From positions 62,001-126,000 of the forward strand of contig JACKPA010000012.1 in assembly GCA_024233865.1 (NCBI GenBank): 64,000 bases of DNA, in the 5' to 3' direction. The translations under genes and the position numbers were made by a program. The stretch comes from Leptospiraceae bacterium. Lineage in GTDB: Bacteria > Spirochaetota > Leptospiria > Leptospirales > Leptospiraceae. Below, piece after piece: positions 26,238 to 34,772 of this stretch. Each line of letters begins with the position of its first letter. Positions within the stretch are counted from its first letter, which is position 1. The notes under the pieces were generated by a model. That model had not been told where the DNA came from and made no database searches. It saw only the letters and a list, made by a program, of their open reading frames with translations.

Positions 26238-27004
26238 TAGAAGAAGCGTTCTTGCATTTTAAGAGAGTTGGAAAAAAGACTCTTGAAAGGTTAAAAGGAT
26301 ATGGAATCCAAAATTGGTATGACGTATTAAAACTACAAAATACAAATGTTATTTCCAAGAATTTGGTTAACAGCTTGGTTGAAGAGATTCATTTTTATTT
26401 GGATGTATTAGAAACAGAAAATATATCGTGTTTAGTGAACAATTTTAAAGGAGAGGATAAGTGGAGAATACTGGGACGTTACTTCGATAGATTATCTTAC
26501 TTTGATATAGAAACGGATGGACTTGGATATGATAGCAGGATTACCCTTATTGTTTGTTATCACAAAGGTCGCTTGTACGAATTTGTAAGACATGAGAATT
26601 TGGAAGGTTTTTTGGATTTATTAAATGATATTGAACTCCTTGTTTCCTTTAACGGACAATCTTTTGATGTTCCTTGGGTTCGCCATGCCTTTCATATTCC
26701 AGAATTACCATGTCCTCATATAGATTTGAGGTGGGTATGTAAAAAGATAGGTTTGGAAGGGGGACTCAAGAGTATAGAGTGGGATTTAGGAATACAAAGA
26801 CCCAGTGATTTGATTGGAGTTGGTGGATACGAAGCCGTTTTGCTTTGGGATAGGTGGGAAAGATGGAATGATGTGGAAGCAAAAAGAAAGTTGATTCGCT
26901 ATTGTTCTGCTGACGTTTTGTCTTTGCAGATTGTTACTGCCAAAGTTTTAAAACTACAAGGTCTTGAAGTATATATAACAGAGGATGCTTTTCGCTTGTT
27001 ATGA
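26234..27004 (+). CDS. mrfB: MrfB/YprB-like DEDD-family 3'-5' exonuclease
   Basis: TTG start overlapping the helicase stop (TTGA). 256 residues. An N-terminal HhH-like or helical part (about 1-70) precedes an RNase H-like domain with YFDIETDG (first Asp-x-Glu), 'SFNGQSFDVPW' (second Asp) and 'YCSADVLSL' (last Asp). B. subtilis MrfB is larger, with a C-terminal TPR region that is missing here. The helicase-exonuclease pair is expected to act on DNA crosslinks or adducts. The gene overlaps the next one by 4 nt. Confidence 0.82.
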   Translation: MIEEAFLHFKRVGKKTLERLKGYGIQNWYDVLKLQNTNVISKNLVNSLVEEIHFYLDVLETENISCLVNNFKGEDKWRILGRYFDRLSYFDIETDGLGYDSRITLIVCYHKGRLYEFVRHENLEGFLDLLNDIELLVSFNGQSFDVPWVRHAFHIPELPCPHIDLRWVCKKIGLEGGLKSIEWDLGIQRPSDLIGVGGYEAVLLWDRWERWNDVEAKRKLIRYCSADVLSLQIVTAKVLKLQGLEVYITEDAFRLL

Positions 27005-27768
27005 AAACAGTTATACTAACAATTCAAAATATATATGAATATATCGAAAAATTAGGACCCGGTAAGTCCATTCGAATTTTACAAGGTCTTGGTTATGGGA
27101 AAATTGCTCAATTATTGGAGAAAATACCAAAGGATCGATTGCTAAATTTATCCCATAGATTGTCTGATGAGAAAATTATTGAATTGATAAAACAAATTCC
27201 CGAAAAGCATTTGCTTGAATTGATCGAGCAAAATTCGGATGATGATCTGGATTATTTTATACATAATGTTCCCATAGACGATATTAAAAAATTGGCTATA
27301 TCACTCTCCCCTACTGAGCTAAAATATTTCTCTTCGGAATTAGGAAATGAAAAATCCGTATCTATTCTAAAAAGTGTTGGAATTGAGAAGTCTATAGAGT
27401 TAATTCATTATGTGAAAGCAGAAAAAGTTGTTTGGTTGGTAAATTCAATTGAAATAAATAATTTCTTGAAACTATTAGAATACTTAAGTGTGAGTCAATG
27501 CAAAAAATGGATCCGAAAACGCGGGATCGAAGAAATTCCTTATCTGGTTCATTCTTTAACAATCCAAAATATGATACAATTTATAAAAACAATAGGATTT
27601 GAAAAAAGTTTGAAAATCATCGAACTTTTGGGAGCTGATAAACTGATTGATTTGACACAAACGATTTCTTCCATGAAGTTTCCTAAAATGAATTTGGAAT
27701 ATACACCTCCGGTTTCTAAAAAAAAGAGAAGAATCCCCAAAAAGAAGCCGGTTACCAAGAAAAAATAA
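27001..27768 (+). CDS. Helical-repeat protein with basic tail
   Basis: 255 residues made of about eight degenerate helical pairs of 22-25 residues ('GPGKSIRILQGLGYGKIAQLLEKIPKDRLLNLSHRL' type), then a strongly basic tail (KKKRRIPKKKPVTKKK). The repeats resemble the MgtE N-terminal superhelix, but there is no CBS or channel domain. The basic tail suggests nucleic-acid binding. Coupled to the mrfAB-like genes by ATGA, so it may be an accessory of that repair pair. A related, shorter protein is at 41.2 kb. Confidence 0.65.
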   Translation: MKTVILTIQNIYEYIEKLGPGKSIRILQGLGYGKIAQLLEKIPKDRLLNLSHRLSDEKIIELIKQIPEKHLLELIEQNSDDDLDYFIHNVPIDDIKKLAISLSPTELKYFSSELGNEKSVSILKSVGIEKSIELIHYVKAEKVVWLVNSIEINNFLKLLEYLSVSQCKKWIRKRGIEEIPYLVHSLTIQNMIQFIKTIGFEKSLKIIELLGADKLIDLTQTISSMKFPKMNLEYTPPVSKKKRRIPKKKPVTKKK

Positions 27769-27812
27769 GTGGAATGAAATATTTCTTGTAAATCTTACTT
27801 TTTAAGTAATAA

Positions 27813-29291
27813 TTACAAAATATGTGGTTGATGATACAAACTCAATGCTTTTTCTTTTTGTTTTTCATGCTCCACAATAGGCTTAGGGTACAATTTGTGA
27901 TCCAAGATTGGCTGGTGTAATTTGTTTGATTCCACATCTTTTAATTCCGGTACGTACTTGCGAATGTAGTCACCATTCGGATCAAACTTTTTACTCTGCA
28001 ACCAAGGGTTAAAGATTCGGAAATAGGGTTGCGGATCACATCCAGTAGAAGCTGCCCATTGCCAACCACCATTATTGGGAGCTAAATCTCCATCCAAGAG
28101 TTGTTCCATAAAATATTTCTCTCCCCACCTCCAATCGATCAAAAGGTCTTTGGTTAAAAATGATGCTACAATCATCCTCACTCGATTGTGCATCCATCCA
28201 GTCGTTTTTAACTCTCTCATACCGGCATCTACTATCGGAAAGCCGGTTAATCCATCCTTCCATACCGCAAACCATTTGGGATTGTTTTCCCATTGTATAT
28301 TTTTATATTTTAATAGAAAGCTTTCTGTTTCTACATAAGGATGTCGATATAAAATATGGTAGTAGAATTCTCTCCATATCAATTCGCTAAAGAACTTATC
28401 TCTTGGGCTATCCGGTTTTTTGTAAGGAGTTAAGCCAAAAAAGGCAATAATCTGGGAAACGGTGAGAGAGCCGTTTTTTAAAAACTGGGCAAAATGAGAA
28501 GTTCCATTAAGGAAAGGTATATCTCTACTTTTACTATAATTGCCAATCTTTTTTTGAAATGCCTTCATAAGCTCAAAGGCAACTGTAAATCCACTTTCTG
28601 GAATTGAGACCGTAACTTGTCTTTTGTTTTTTTGAGAATAGATTGCTAGATGATCAGGATAAGTTATAATATTGTGAAATAATTTATCCCAATTAATACA
28701 GAACGATTCTTTATGTTTGTCTATTTTAAAACTTTCTAATGCTTTTTTTTGAACTTCTATGCGTTTTTGAATTTTTTCAGTTTGGAAGATCTCAAGCCAT
28801 TTTTTTGAAAAAGGAGTATATATTTGATAACCATCTTTAGTTTTTTGATCTTTTATAAGTTCGTGTGGCTCAATTAGCAAATGGTCTCTTTCCGAATGAA
28901 TGTTTATTCCGTGTTTTTGAAACACGTTTGCTACTTGTTTATCCCTTTCGACTGCAAAAGGCTCATAATCTTTTCCCCAAGAAATGTATGTAGGAAGTGA
29001 GATTTCATGACTTTTGAGCTTGAAAAACAAATCAGAAAATGCATTTAAAGGGTCTTTGTCCAAAACCAGCAGGTCACTTCCGGCTGATTTTAAGTTTTTT
29101 TTTAGTTCGATTAGAGTCTCAATAAAAAATTGAAATCGGTTGATTGAAAAATCCGAGCGAGATAAAAATTTTTTATCAAAACAAAAAAATCCCAGAACAT
29201 TGCCATTGGTTTGATCCCGATTCCATTCCAAAGCATTATTACCCACTATTCGTAAATCCCTGCGAAACCAATGAATTCCATAATTTTCCAT
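27813..29291 (-). CDS. phr: Deoxyribodipyrimidine photolyase (cryptochrome/photolyase family)
   Basis: 492 residues. The N-terminal Rossmann domain begins 'GIHWFRRDLRI..NNALEW'. The C-terminal FAD domain carries 'FSELIWREFYYHILYRHP', 'GFPIVDAGMRELKTTGWMHNRVRMIVASFLTKDLLIDWRWGE'-type motifs and 'DGDLAPNNGGWQWAASTGCDPQPYFRIFNP'. The Asn in 'NNGGWQW' and the Trp residues for electron transfer are present. It repairs cyclobutane pyrimidine dimers with blue light. It converges on the mrfAB gene run, so the repair genes are clustered. Confidence 0.95.
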   Translation of the reverse strand: MENYGIHWFRRDLRIVGNNALEWNRDQTNGNVLGFFCFDKKFLSRSDFSINRFQFFIETLIELKKNLKSAGSDLLVLDKDPLNAFSDLFFKLKSHEISLPTYISWGKDYEPFAVERDKQVANVFQKHGINIHSERDHLLIEPHELIKDQKTKDGYQIYTPFSKKWLEIFQTEKIQKRIEVQKKALESFKIDKHKESFCINWDKLFHNIITYPDHLAIYSQKNKRQVTVSIPESGFTVAFELMKAFQKKIGNYSKSRDIPFLNGTSHFAQFLKNGSLTVSQIIAFFGLTPYKKPDSPRDKFFSELIWREFYYHILYRHPYVETESFLLKYKNIQWENNPKWFAVWKDGLTGFPIVDAGMRELKTTGWMHNRVRMIVASFLTKDLLIDWRWGEKYFMEQLLDGDLAPNNGGWQWAASTGCDPQPYFRIFNPWLQSKKFDPNGDYIRKYVPELKDVESNKLHQPILDHKLYPKPIVEHEKQKEKALSLYHQPHIL

Positions 29292-29385
29292 AAAACTGTC
29301 CGTTATTTCTCATTTTCCCTTGCATTTATTTCCGTATAAAATAGCATTATTACAAGAAATTTTAATTTTCAAGGAGAAAAAATCA

Positions 29386-29817
29386 ATGAAAATATATATT
29401 CTTATATTATTAGTTATTCTATCCCACCTAACAATTGGCAGCTTAGTTGCTCAAGTCCAACAAAAAGAATCGTTTGAATTACCACAAAGACCCAGAATTC
29501 GTTACAAAACAATTGATAAAAAACCAATTCGGTTGGAAGGGGTAGTTAAAAAAAAGATGTGGTCAAAATCTTTAAAAAGCTACTGTGCACAAGGTAGTGA
29601 TTATATCGTTCTTCAAACCAAAGACAAAGAATACGTTTTAGAGTTTAAAAATGATGAAATGAAAAGTAAATATAGTAATGGCAGAAAAAATGTAAAGCTG
29701 AAAGGGAAGAGAATGGTAAAAATCATTCCTACTTCAAAAAATCCAATGGAGCAACATCCCGTTAGTTATGGTGATAAAGATGAATTTAGCTGTGAAATAT
29801 TTAGGGTTCTTCCATGA
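29386..29817 (+). CDS. Secreted hypothetical protein
   Basis: The ATG at 29386 follows AAGGAG by 9 nt and begins a signal peptide (MKIYILILLVILSH...LVAQ), so the longer reading from 29320 is rejected. 143 residues; the mature part has an OB- or SH3-like strand pattern ('LEGVVKKKMWSKSLKSYCAQGSDYIVLQT'). Overlaps the next gene by 4 nt. Function unknown. Confidence 0.65.
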   Translation: MKIYILILLVILSHLTIGSLVAQVQQKESFELPQRPRIRYKTIDKKPIRLEGVVKKKMWSKSLKSYCAQGSDYIVLQTKDKEYVLEFKNDEMKSKYSNGRKNVKLKGKRMVKIIPTSKNPMEQHPVSYGDKDEFSCEIFRVLP

Positions 29818-31541
29818 AGTTATATATTCTTGTTTTCTTTTTTATTTTTGTTTTGCCCTTTATGTTATTCTCTCAAAACGTAGAAAAGCCTGCGGAAGAA
29901 ATTCCTGTTGATTCGATTCAGTCTCCTAATGATTTTCCGTTGCCTACTCGAATGGGTAGAAAAAAGTATCACAGATATGTCGAACTTCTTTCTGCTGAGC
30001 AGAGTGAAATTTTAATTAATTATTTTGAACCAAAAGATTTGATAGAAAAGGAGTTTATTTTATCTGTTAAACTTACCAATCCCCTACTCTTCCCAAAATA
30101 CTTCAAAAAAAAAGAAGGCATTGGAGTTATTCCGGATTTCGGCATTCGCCTAAATCGGAATATTAGATTGTATTTAGCTCCTTACCAGCATGAAGAAGAA
30201 ATGGGTAAAGCTATACCCAATACGGAAATTTCCAATAAAACCGATGAATACTACTTTTTTGCATCCACTGATTCCAAAATTCCAACAGGTCAAGTAGTTG
30301 ACGTATCTATCTATAAAACGGAAGAAGCAATTGAACCCATTCATTCCATCACCTATCAAATGCCAGACAGACCTCAAAACTATCCTATAATCAATGAAAT
30401 CACTCCTTCTGCAGGAATTGCCGGTGATACAATTACTATCCTCGGAAAATATTTGGGTAGCAGGGCTGAAAACATCACGATTCTACTGACACAAGGAAGC
30501 AAGAGTATAAAAATCCCTACTCTGTATCTATCTCATTCTGATAAGACAGGAATCGATGAGATTAAATTTGACATACCATATAACTTTAGCGCTGAGAGAC
30601 TCAAGCAATACCAGAGTATTAAGTCTATATGGGAGTTGACCTCTTTTAACGTAAAGGTATTTCACAATTACTATCCTTCTGTAAACGATGTGGAAGTTAA
30701 AATACTCCGAGAGAAATGGAGGATGTATATGTTTTTGATCAGTTTAAGCTTTATTGTACTGTTTATCGTTATGGTAGCCTTTATGACCAAAACATGGAAC
30801 TTTCTTCCAGATGTTTTGATTGATAGACGTTCCAATTCATATAGCTTATCTAAGTTTCAGGCTTTTTGTTGGACCATCACTCTGTTTGGAAGTTATCTTT
30901 TTGTGGCAATTTGCAATGGAGTTTTGATTGGGAAAATTCCTGATTTTAACCTGTCTTTGCTTGGTTTATTAGGGATCAGTTATGCTGGACTCATTGGTTC
31001 AAATACAATCGACAAACGGAATCCGAAAAATAAATTGAGAAAAACCAAACCATCACTGGGTGATCTAATTTCTCATAATGGTGAAATCGACATAACCAGA
31101 TTGCAAATGTTTGGATTCACACTCATTACGATTTTTTTATACTTTTTTAATCTTGCTAATTCCAATATTTTAGAAGGTTTACCCAGTATTCCCGATTCGC
31201 TACATACACTTTTGCTAACAAGTCAAGGTGGTTTTTTGGGTGGAAAATTGATGGGTGATAAAATAACCGTTATGCACATTGAACCTTCTGTGATTGATAT
31301 CTCGAATAAAAATGCAAGCATAAGTATTATAGGAAATGGCTTTATGGATGGGATAAAGGTTATGTTAGATGGGTATAAACCAATACGAGCTGATTTTGAT
31401 GACCCTAGTACGATTTCCGTTTCTCTACCTGAGATAAAAAAGGTAGGAGTAAAAAGCATTACCATAATTCCTACGTTTGGAAATACGTTTTTAATCAAAG
31501 ATGCTATTGAGTTTGTGGATGAAAAAATAGAACAAGTGTAG
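29814..31541 (+). CDS. Membrane protein with two IPT-like domains and a central four-helix region
   Basis: 575 residues. Signal peptide, N-terminal beta region, IPT/TIG-like domain at about 195-290 ('EITPSAGIAGDTITILGKYLG'). Hydrophobic helices lie at about 303-325, 350-370, 380-398 and 430-447; the motif 'SLSKFQAFCWTITLFGSYLF' follows the first. A second IPT-like stretch ends the protein (about 490-570). IPT domains are ligand- or protein-binding modules, so an envelope sensor or transporter partner is possible. The stop codon touches a palindromic repeat at 31542. Confidence 0.65.
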   Translation: MKLYILVFFFIFVLPFMLFSQNVEKPAEEIPVDSIQSPNDFPLPTRMGRKKYHRYVELLSAEQSEILINYFEPKDLIEKEFILSVKLTNPLLFPKYFKKKEGIGVIPDFGIRLNRNIRLYLAPYQHEEEMGKAIPNTEISNKTDEYYFFASTDSKIPTGQVVDVSIYKTEEAIEPIHSITYQMPDRPQNYPIINEITPSAGIAGDTITILGKYLGSRAENITILLTQGSKSIKIPTLYLSHSDKTGIDEIKFDIPYNFSAERLKQYQSIKSIWELTSFNVKVFHNYYPSVNDVEVKILREKWRMYMFLISLSFIVLFIVMVAFMTKTWNFLPDVLIDRRSNSYSLSKFQAFCWTITLFGSYLFVAICNGVLIGKIPDFNLSLLGLLGISYAGLIGSNTIDKRNPKNKLRKTKPSLGDLISHNGEIDITRLQMFGFTLITIFLYFFNLANSNILEGLPSIPDSLHTLLLTSQGGFLGGKLMGDKITVMHIEPSVIDISNKNASISIIGNGFMDGIKVMLDGYKPIRADFDDPSTISVSLPEIKKVGVKSITIIPTFGNTFLIKDAIEFVDEKIEQV

Positions 31542-31565
31542 CATGGTTCGGCTACGCCCACCATG
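31542..31565. repeat. Palindromic repeat element (CATGGTTCGGCTACGCCCACCATG)
   Basis: A 24-bp element with CATGGT/ACCATG ends, one of the dispersed repeats with core TTCGACTACGCTCA. It lies at the stop of the IPT protein and at the broken end of the convergent lipoprotein fragment. Confidence 0.65.
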
Positions 31566-31807
31566 TTGTAAAAGTGCTGTTTGGATGGTAACCACAGATA
31601 CTGGATATTTTCCGTTCCTGTTTTTCCATACATCAGGTATCCAACCGTCTCACTGGAGCATCCCCAGTGCAACTCCACTGACGTTTTCTGGACGTTCAAT
31701 GCTCCAAAATACGTCACCTTCATTCTGTTAATATCATCCGACTTTTCCAGTGGTCGTTTGTTGCATCCTACAACCAAAATTGCCATGAATAGTATAAATA
31801 GTTTCAA
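31545..31807 (-). pseudogene. Truncated lipoprotein with FnIII-like start
   Basis: A TTG at 31807 behind a GAGGGGGG site starts LKLFILFMAILVVGC, a lipoprotein signal, then an FnIII-like strand pattern ('SVELHWGCSS...GYLMYGKT'). After about 85 residues the frame enters the palindromic repeat and then the antisense of the neighbouring gene, so only the first part of a longer gene seems to remain. Confidence 0.55.
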
Positions 31808-31820
31808 TAACCCCCCTCGG

Positions 31821-31840
31821 TCCCCCCGTGAACGGGGGGA
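31821..31840. repeat. CCCCCC hairpin repeat
   Basis: TCCCCCCGT-GA-ACGGGGGGA is a 9-bp perfect stem. Related C/G hairpins occur at 36458-36479 and 42302-42325, so this is a second dispersed palindromic family in the window. Confidence 0.6.
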
Positions 31841-31842
31841 AG

Positions 31843-32472
31843 TCAAAAGCTCTTCAAAACAGACAGTTGCAAACCGCCGTTTCCGTAGCCGATGTATTTT
31901 TCTACAATTGCGTTTCCTCTCAGTCCCACTCGGACTACAAACCCTGCAAACTTTAGTCCCTGCCATCCGATTTCTGTCATAAACATTGGATCAGCACCCT
32001 CCGCGTGGTGAGCGGAGTCGAACCATACACCTCTTCTTCTTTTGAAGTTGATGTAAGATACTCCCACTCCAAAATTGCCATAAAAGTCGAGCATGGAACT
32101 TATCTTGTATCTGTATTGCAGGTAGAGTATGTTGTTCACCATTTTGTAGTCTGCGTCGGTCATCGAGCCTGGTCGAGATGTAGAGCGTGTGTATTCCAAG
32201 ATGTATCCCAATCGCATGGAATCCGATATATTCAAGAAATCCGGTTCAAACTGGAATCCTCCTCCAGCAGCAGCACCGTTTACCTTTCCTGCCGGTGTGC
32301 CATTTCCAAAATAGTGAAACTGTAGTCCGATCAAGTTTTCATCTTCTTCCTTTTTCACTGGTTCCGTCTTTTTGGTATCCGGTTTTTTTGCTTTGCTTGG
32401 CGGTGTTTTTTTTCCACTTTGAGCAAGCATCACACTTGGTAATAATAATACGATAAGCAATACTTTATACAT
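31843..32472 (-). CDS. Small outer-membrane beta-barrel protein
   Basis: 209 residues. Signal peptide to about residue 18 (LLLPSVMLAQ), a Lys/Pro-rich linker, then alternating strands with aromatic girdles and a C-terminal Phe ('LQLSVLKSF'), as in small OmpA-like barrels. Residues about 148-157 (GVWFDSAHHAEGA) are encoded by a palindromic repeat copy at 32006-32027, an inserted surface loop. Function unknown. Confidence 0.7.
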   Translation of the reverse strand: MYKVLLIVLLLPSVMLAQSGKKTPPSKAKKPDTKKTEPVKKEEDENLIGLQFHYFGNGTPAGKVNGAAAGGGFQFEPDFLNISDSMRLGYILEYTRSTSRPGSMTDADYKMVNNILYLQYRYKISSMLDFYGNFGVGVSYINFKRRRGVWFDSAHHAEGADPMFMTEIGWQGLKFAGFVVRVGLRGNAIVEKYIGYGNGGLQLSVLKSF

Positions 32473-32486
32473 ACGTTTTAATATCT

Positions 32487-32552
32487 ACCACCGATACACA
32501 CAGATAAACACCGATAAAAATATCTGTGTACATCCGTGTTTATCTGTGGTGG
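32487..32552. repeat. Inverted repeat of the CACAGATAAACACCGAT type
   Basis: CCACCGATACACACAGATAA on the left is mirrored by TTATCTGTGGTGG on the right, around a central ATCTGTGTACATCCGTG. Repeats of this type are scattered in many bacterial genomes. It lies between two minus-strand genes and could also end or stabilise transcripts. Confidence 0.6.
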
Positions 32553-32563
32553 AAAACCATATC

Positions 32564-32959
32564 TTAATCACAGTAATAATCTTCTTCACAATAGCCATAT
32601 TCGTCAATGTAGCAGACTTTCTCTTTGCTTGGGCAAGACGTTATGATGAGTGTGCTCCTTGTAATGGACGAAAACAATCCCACTACGAGTGTCACTACCA
32701 TGTCAACACCCGTTATCTTCTCTTGGAGTGCGTAAGGCTTATTTTTGTCCAAGCCGGAGAATACGGTTTCTGCGTCATTCTCTCCTAAGTCGGATGTGCC
32801 GTAGAATATCTTCCAGATCGTGACTTCTTTGGCAACTGCTCCACATACGTCAGACTTAGCTACCATTTTGATCCTGCCTTCTTTTGCCAAAGTAGCAGTG
32901 TCAACCGTCTGGCAATCAATCAACGCTAACAAACTAAATGTTAAAATCAAATATTTCAT
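32564..32959 (-). CDS. Hypothetical lipoprotein, possibly Bor/TRL-like
   Basis: 131 residues. Lipobox LIDC. The mature part has a Cys-Gly, then 'ITGVDMVVTLVVGLFSSITRSTLIITSC', a spacing that recalls the Bor-like lipoproteins at 8.3 kb, but the match is weak. The C-terminus is Tyr/Asp/Cys-rich (CYIDEYGYCEEDYYCD), odd for such a small lipoprotein. Function unknown. Confidence 0.6.
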   Translation of the reverse strand: MKYLILTFSLLALIDCQTVDTATLAKEGRIKMVAKSDVCGAVAKEVTIWKIFYGTSDLGENDAETVFSGLDKNKPYALQEKITGVDMVVTLVVGLFSSITRSTLIITSCPSKEKVCYIDEYGYCEEDYYCD

Positions 32960-32972
32960 ATAATCTCAATTG

Positions 32973-33028
32973 TATGGTTCGACTACGCTCACCATGCGAG
33001 TCCGATCCCTGAGCGTAGTCGAAGGGAG
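32973..33028. repeat. Best copy of the dispersed palindromic repeat pair
   Basis: ATGGTTCGACTACGCTCACCAT (32974-32995) and CCCTGAGCGTAGTCGAAGGG (33008-33026) contain exact inverse copies of TTCGACTACGCTCA, giving a 14-bp stem. It lies between two lipoprotein genes and could form a strong hairpin in the mRNA. Confidence 0.75.
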
Positions 33029-33032
33029 CATT

Positions 33033-33941
33033 TTACGGCACTCCCAAGTCCCCTATCTGTATTGCACTGACTTCTTCCAGTTTACAAGTAAGTCCTGCTG
33101 CAAAGTATTCATTGAACGGAATATAGGTTGTTCCGCAAAGCGAAGCGGAAAGCAGACTGTTTATATTCACAATACTTGCTATGGGTACTACGGTTTCTAA
33201 TTTATTCAGGCATGCGTCCAAAGAACTTTTGGTATACTTTTTACTTCCTTCGATTTTAGAATACATAAATATTTGTCCGGCTAATGTAAAAGTTGCGTAA
33301 TCGGACATGGTACTGCCACTTGTGCTGGATGAAAAGTTTGAATTTGCACTAGAGCTGGAATCTACGAGTTGAGTCAAGGAAAACTCTATATCATAGGTAT
33401 AATCAGTGCCCCCTTTTTCGCATTTCATAAAAATATAATTAGATGTGGGTATGCTCTCATAATACTGATTTATGTTATTACTGATACTAGTATTGTAAGT
33501 AGAATATAAAGAACTTGAAGAATCATTTGTTAGCTCGTTAGAACTTGTTATATATATATAACAGGCAGCATATCCGCTTTTACCATTATAATAAAGAGTT
33601 CCTGCTGTTGTTACAGGCATATAGAACACATCCACGTCTGAGTCCGAACTGATTGTTCCTTTGATTCGAGTCGTTTTTTCCGATGTAGGATAAGTTGCCT
33701 GGTTTGCGGTTTTAAAGGTGTCGTTGCTTTCCGTATCGTTTGTTACATTATTGGTAGATGAGTCCGTAGGACAACTGTAGGTTGATGATGAAAATAACGT
33801 AGCTAATCCGATTCTGGAGTATTGGCTCACCTTTGCGGTGATCTTTTCTTTTGCTTTTTTCCCGCTTACGATCTCGTAACCTCCTGTATACATGCAACTT
33901 GATAGTATGAGTATGATTGTTAGAATAACTGTTTGTTTCAT
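33033..33941 (-). CDS. Lipoprotein with a pre-peptidase C-terminal (PPC)-like domain
   Basis: 302 residues. Lipobox LILSSC. Residues about 60-195 read as a PPC-type beta domain: 'NDTESNDTFKTANQ', 'IKGTISSDSDVDVFYMPVT', with an aromatic core and a closing 'YTYDIEFSLTQ'. PPC domains are common on secreted and surface proteins. A Ser-rich linker and an unassigned C-terminal domain follow. Overlaps the upstream gene by 4 nt (ATGA). Confidence 0.72.
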   Translation of the reverse strand: MKQTVILTIILILSSCMYTGGYEIVSGKKAKEKITAKVSQYSRIGLATLFSSSTYSCPTDSSTNNVTNDTESNDTFKTANQATYPTSEKTTRIKGTISSDSDVDVFYMPVTTAGTLYYNGKSGYAACYIYITSSNELTNDSSSSLYSTYNTSISNNINQYYESIPTSNYIFMKCEKGGTDYTYDIEFSLTQLVDSSSSANSNFSSSTSGSTMSDYATFTLAGQIFMYSKIEGSKKYTKSSLDACLNKLETVVPIASIVNINSLLSASLCGTTYIPFNEYFAAGLTCKLEEVSAIQIGDLGVP

Positions 33942-34699
33942 TTTATCTCCTTTTTTATTGAAGTGGTTAGTATCTGGTGGTTTGTGACAGGAAACTTTTT
34001 GCCACTCTCGCTTTTATCGTTGTTTTCTCCTTGAATTGCTTTGATGGTGTAATATCCGCCTGCTATTGGTACGAGTGCAGTTTTGATTATGTCGTGAGGG
34101 ATGTATATAACAATTTTAAAACCATTGCTTATAAGGTTGTAAAAGAAGTGTAAGGGTATTAAAAAAGTTAAACCTATAACCGGAGAACACTTTGTTGGTA
34201 AACCATCCTCTGAAATGGTGAGCACGTTTACACTGTACAATAAAAGATAGTCTATAATGCCAGTAACGATGCTAAATTCTGTCGATATTATTAAGATGTT
34301 GTCTTTGCAACATTCAGGGAGATTACAATTAGGTTGTTCATCAGGATGTTTGTAAAAATCACAGTTCTTATATAAATACCTCCCGCACTTAGAGAATACA
34401 GGGTAATTTTTAAAACTATCAGGATTTAATAAGACTTCAGGAGTCCTAAACCAAAGATAGTAAGGGTGTCTTTTTTCCTTATATATACAACGTCCAAAAG
34501 CTGATTTCAGTTTTTCTTTAGATACATTTTTATTAATAGATATGGCATCCCCTATCATCCAATCCCAAAAATTCTGTTTTTCATTAAATTGTATAGTAGA
34601 ACCTATCGTTACACAGTTCATTAAAAAGAGTTGTGTAATAAGGAAAATTATTAAATTTGTTTTGATATTTTTCACCTTTTTCGCTCTCTTTGATTTCAA
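33938..34699 (-). CDS. Lipoprotein with C-terminal hydrophobic segments
   Basis: 253 residues. Signal ending LFLMNC. A Cys-rich middle ('CGRYLYKNCDFYKHP...CNLPECCKDN') and hydrophobic segments at about 145-165 and 170-190, followed by 'PHDIIKTALVPIAGGYYTIKA', a pattern I know from several Leptospira envelope lipoproteins. Function unknown. Downstream of the RHS gene and coupled to the PPC lipoprotein. Confidence 0.62.
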   Translation of the reverse strand: MKSKRAKKVKNIKTNLIIFLITQLFLMNCVTIGSTIQFNEKQNFWDWMIGDAISINKNVSKEKLKSAFGRCIYKEKRHPYYLWFRTPEVLLNPDSFKNYPVFSKCGRYLYKNCDFYKHPDEQPNCNLPECCKDNILIISTEFSIVTGIIDYLLLYSVNVLTISEDGLPTKCSPVIGLTFLIPLHFFYNLISNGFKIVIYIPHDIIKTALVPIAGGYYTIKAIQGENNDKSESGKKFPVTNHQILTTSIKKEIK

Positions 34700-34772
34700 T
34701 TAATTGTCACACTTCTACACTCAGTGTGACAATTTAAGAAAAAATTATATCCTATCTAATTGGTTAAAAACG

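Noticed and set aside
31223..31966. 247-codon minus-strand frame as one gene
   Set aside because: Its first third is antisense to the 3' part of the barrel gene plus repeat DNA, and its last third is antisense to the IPT protein; only the middle looks like real coding sequence.
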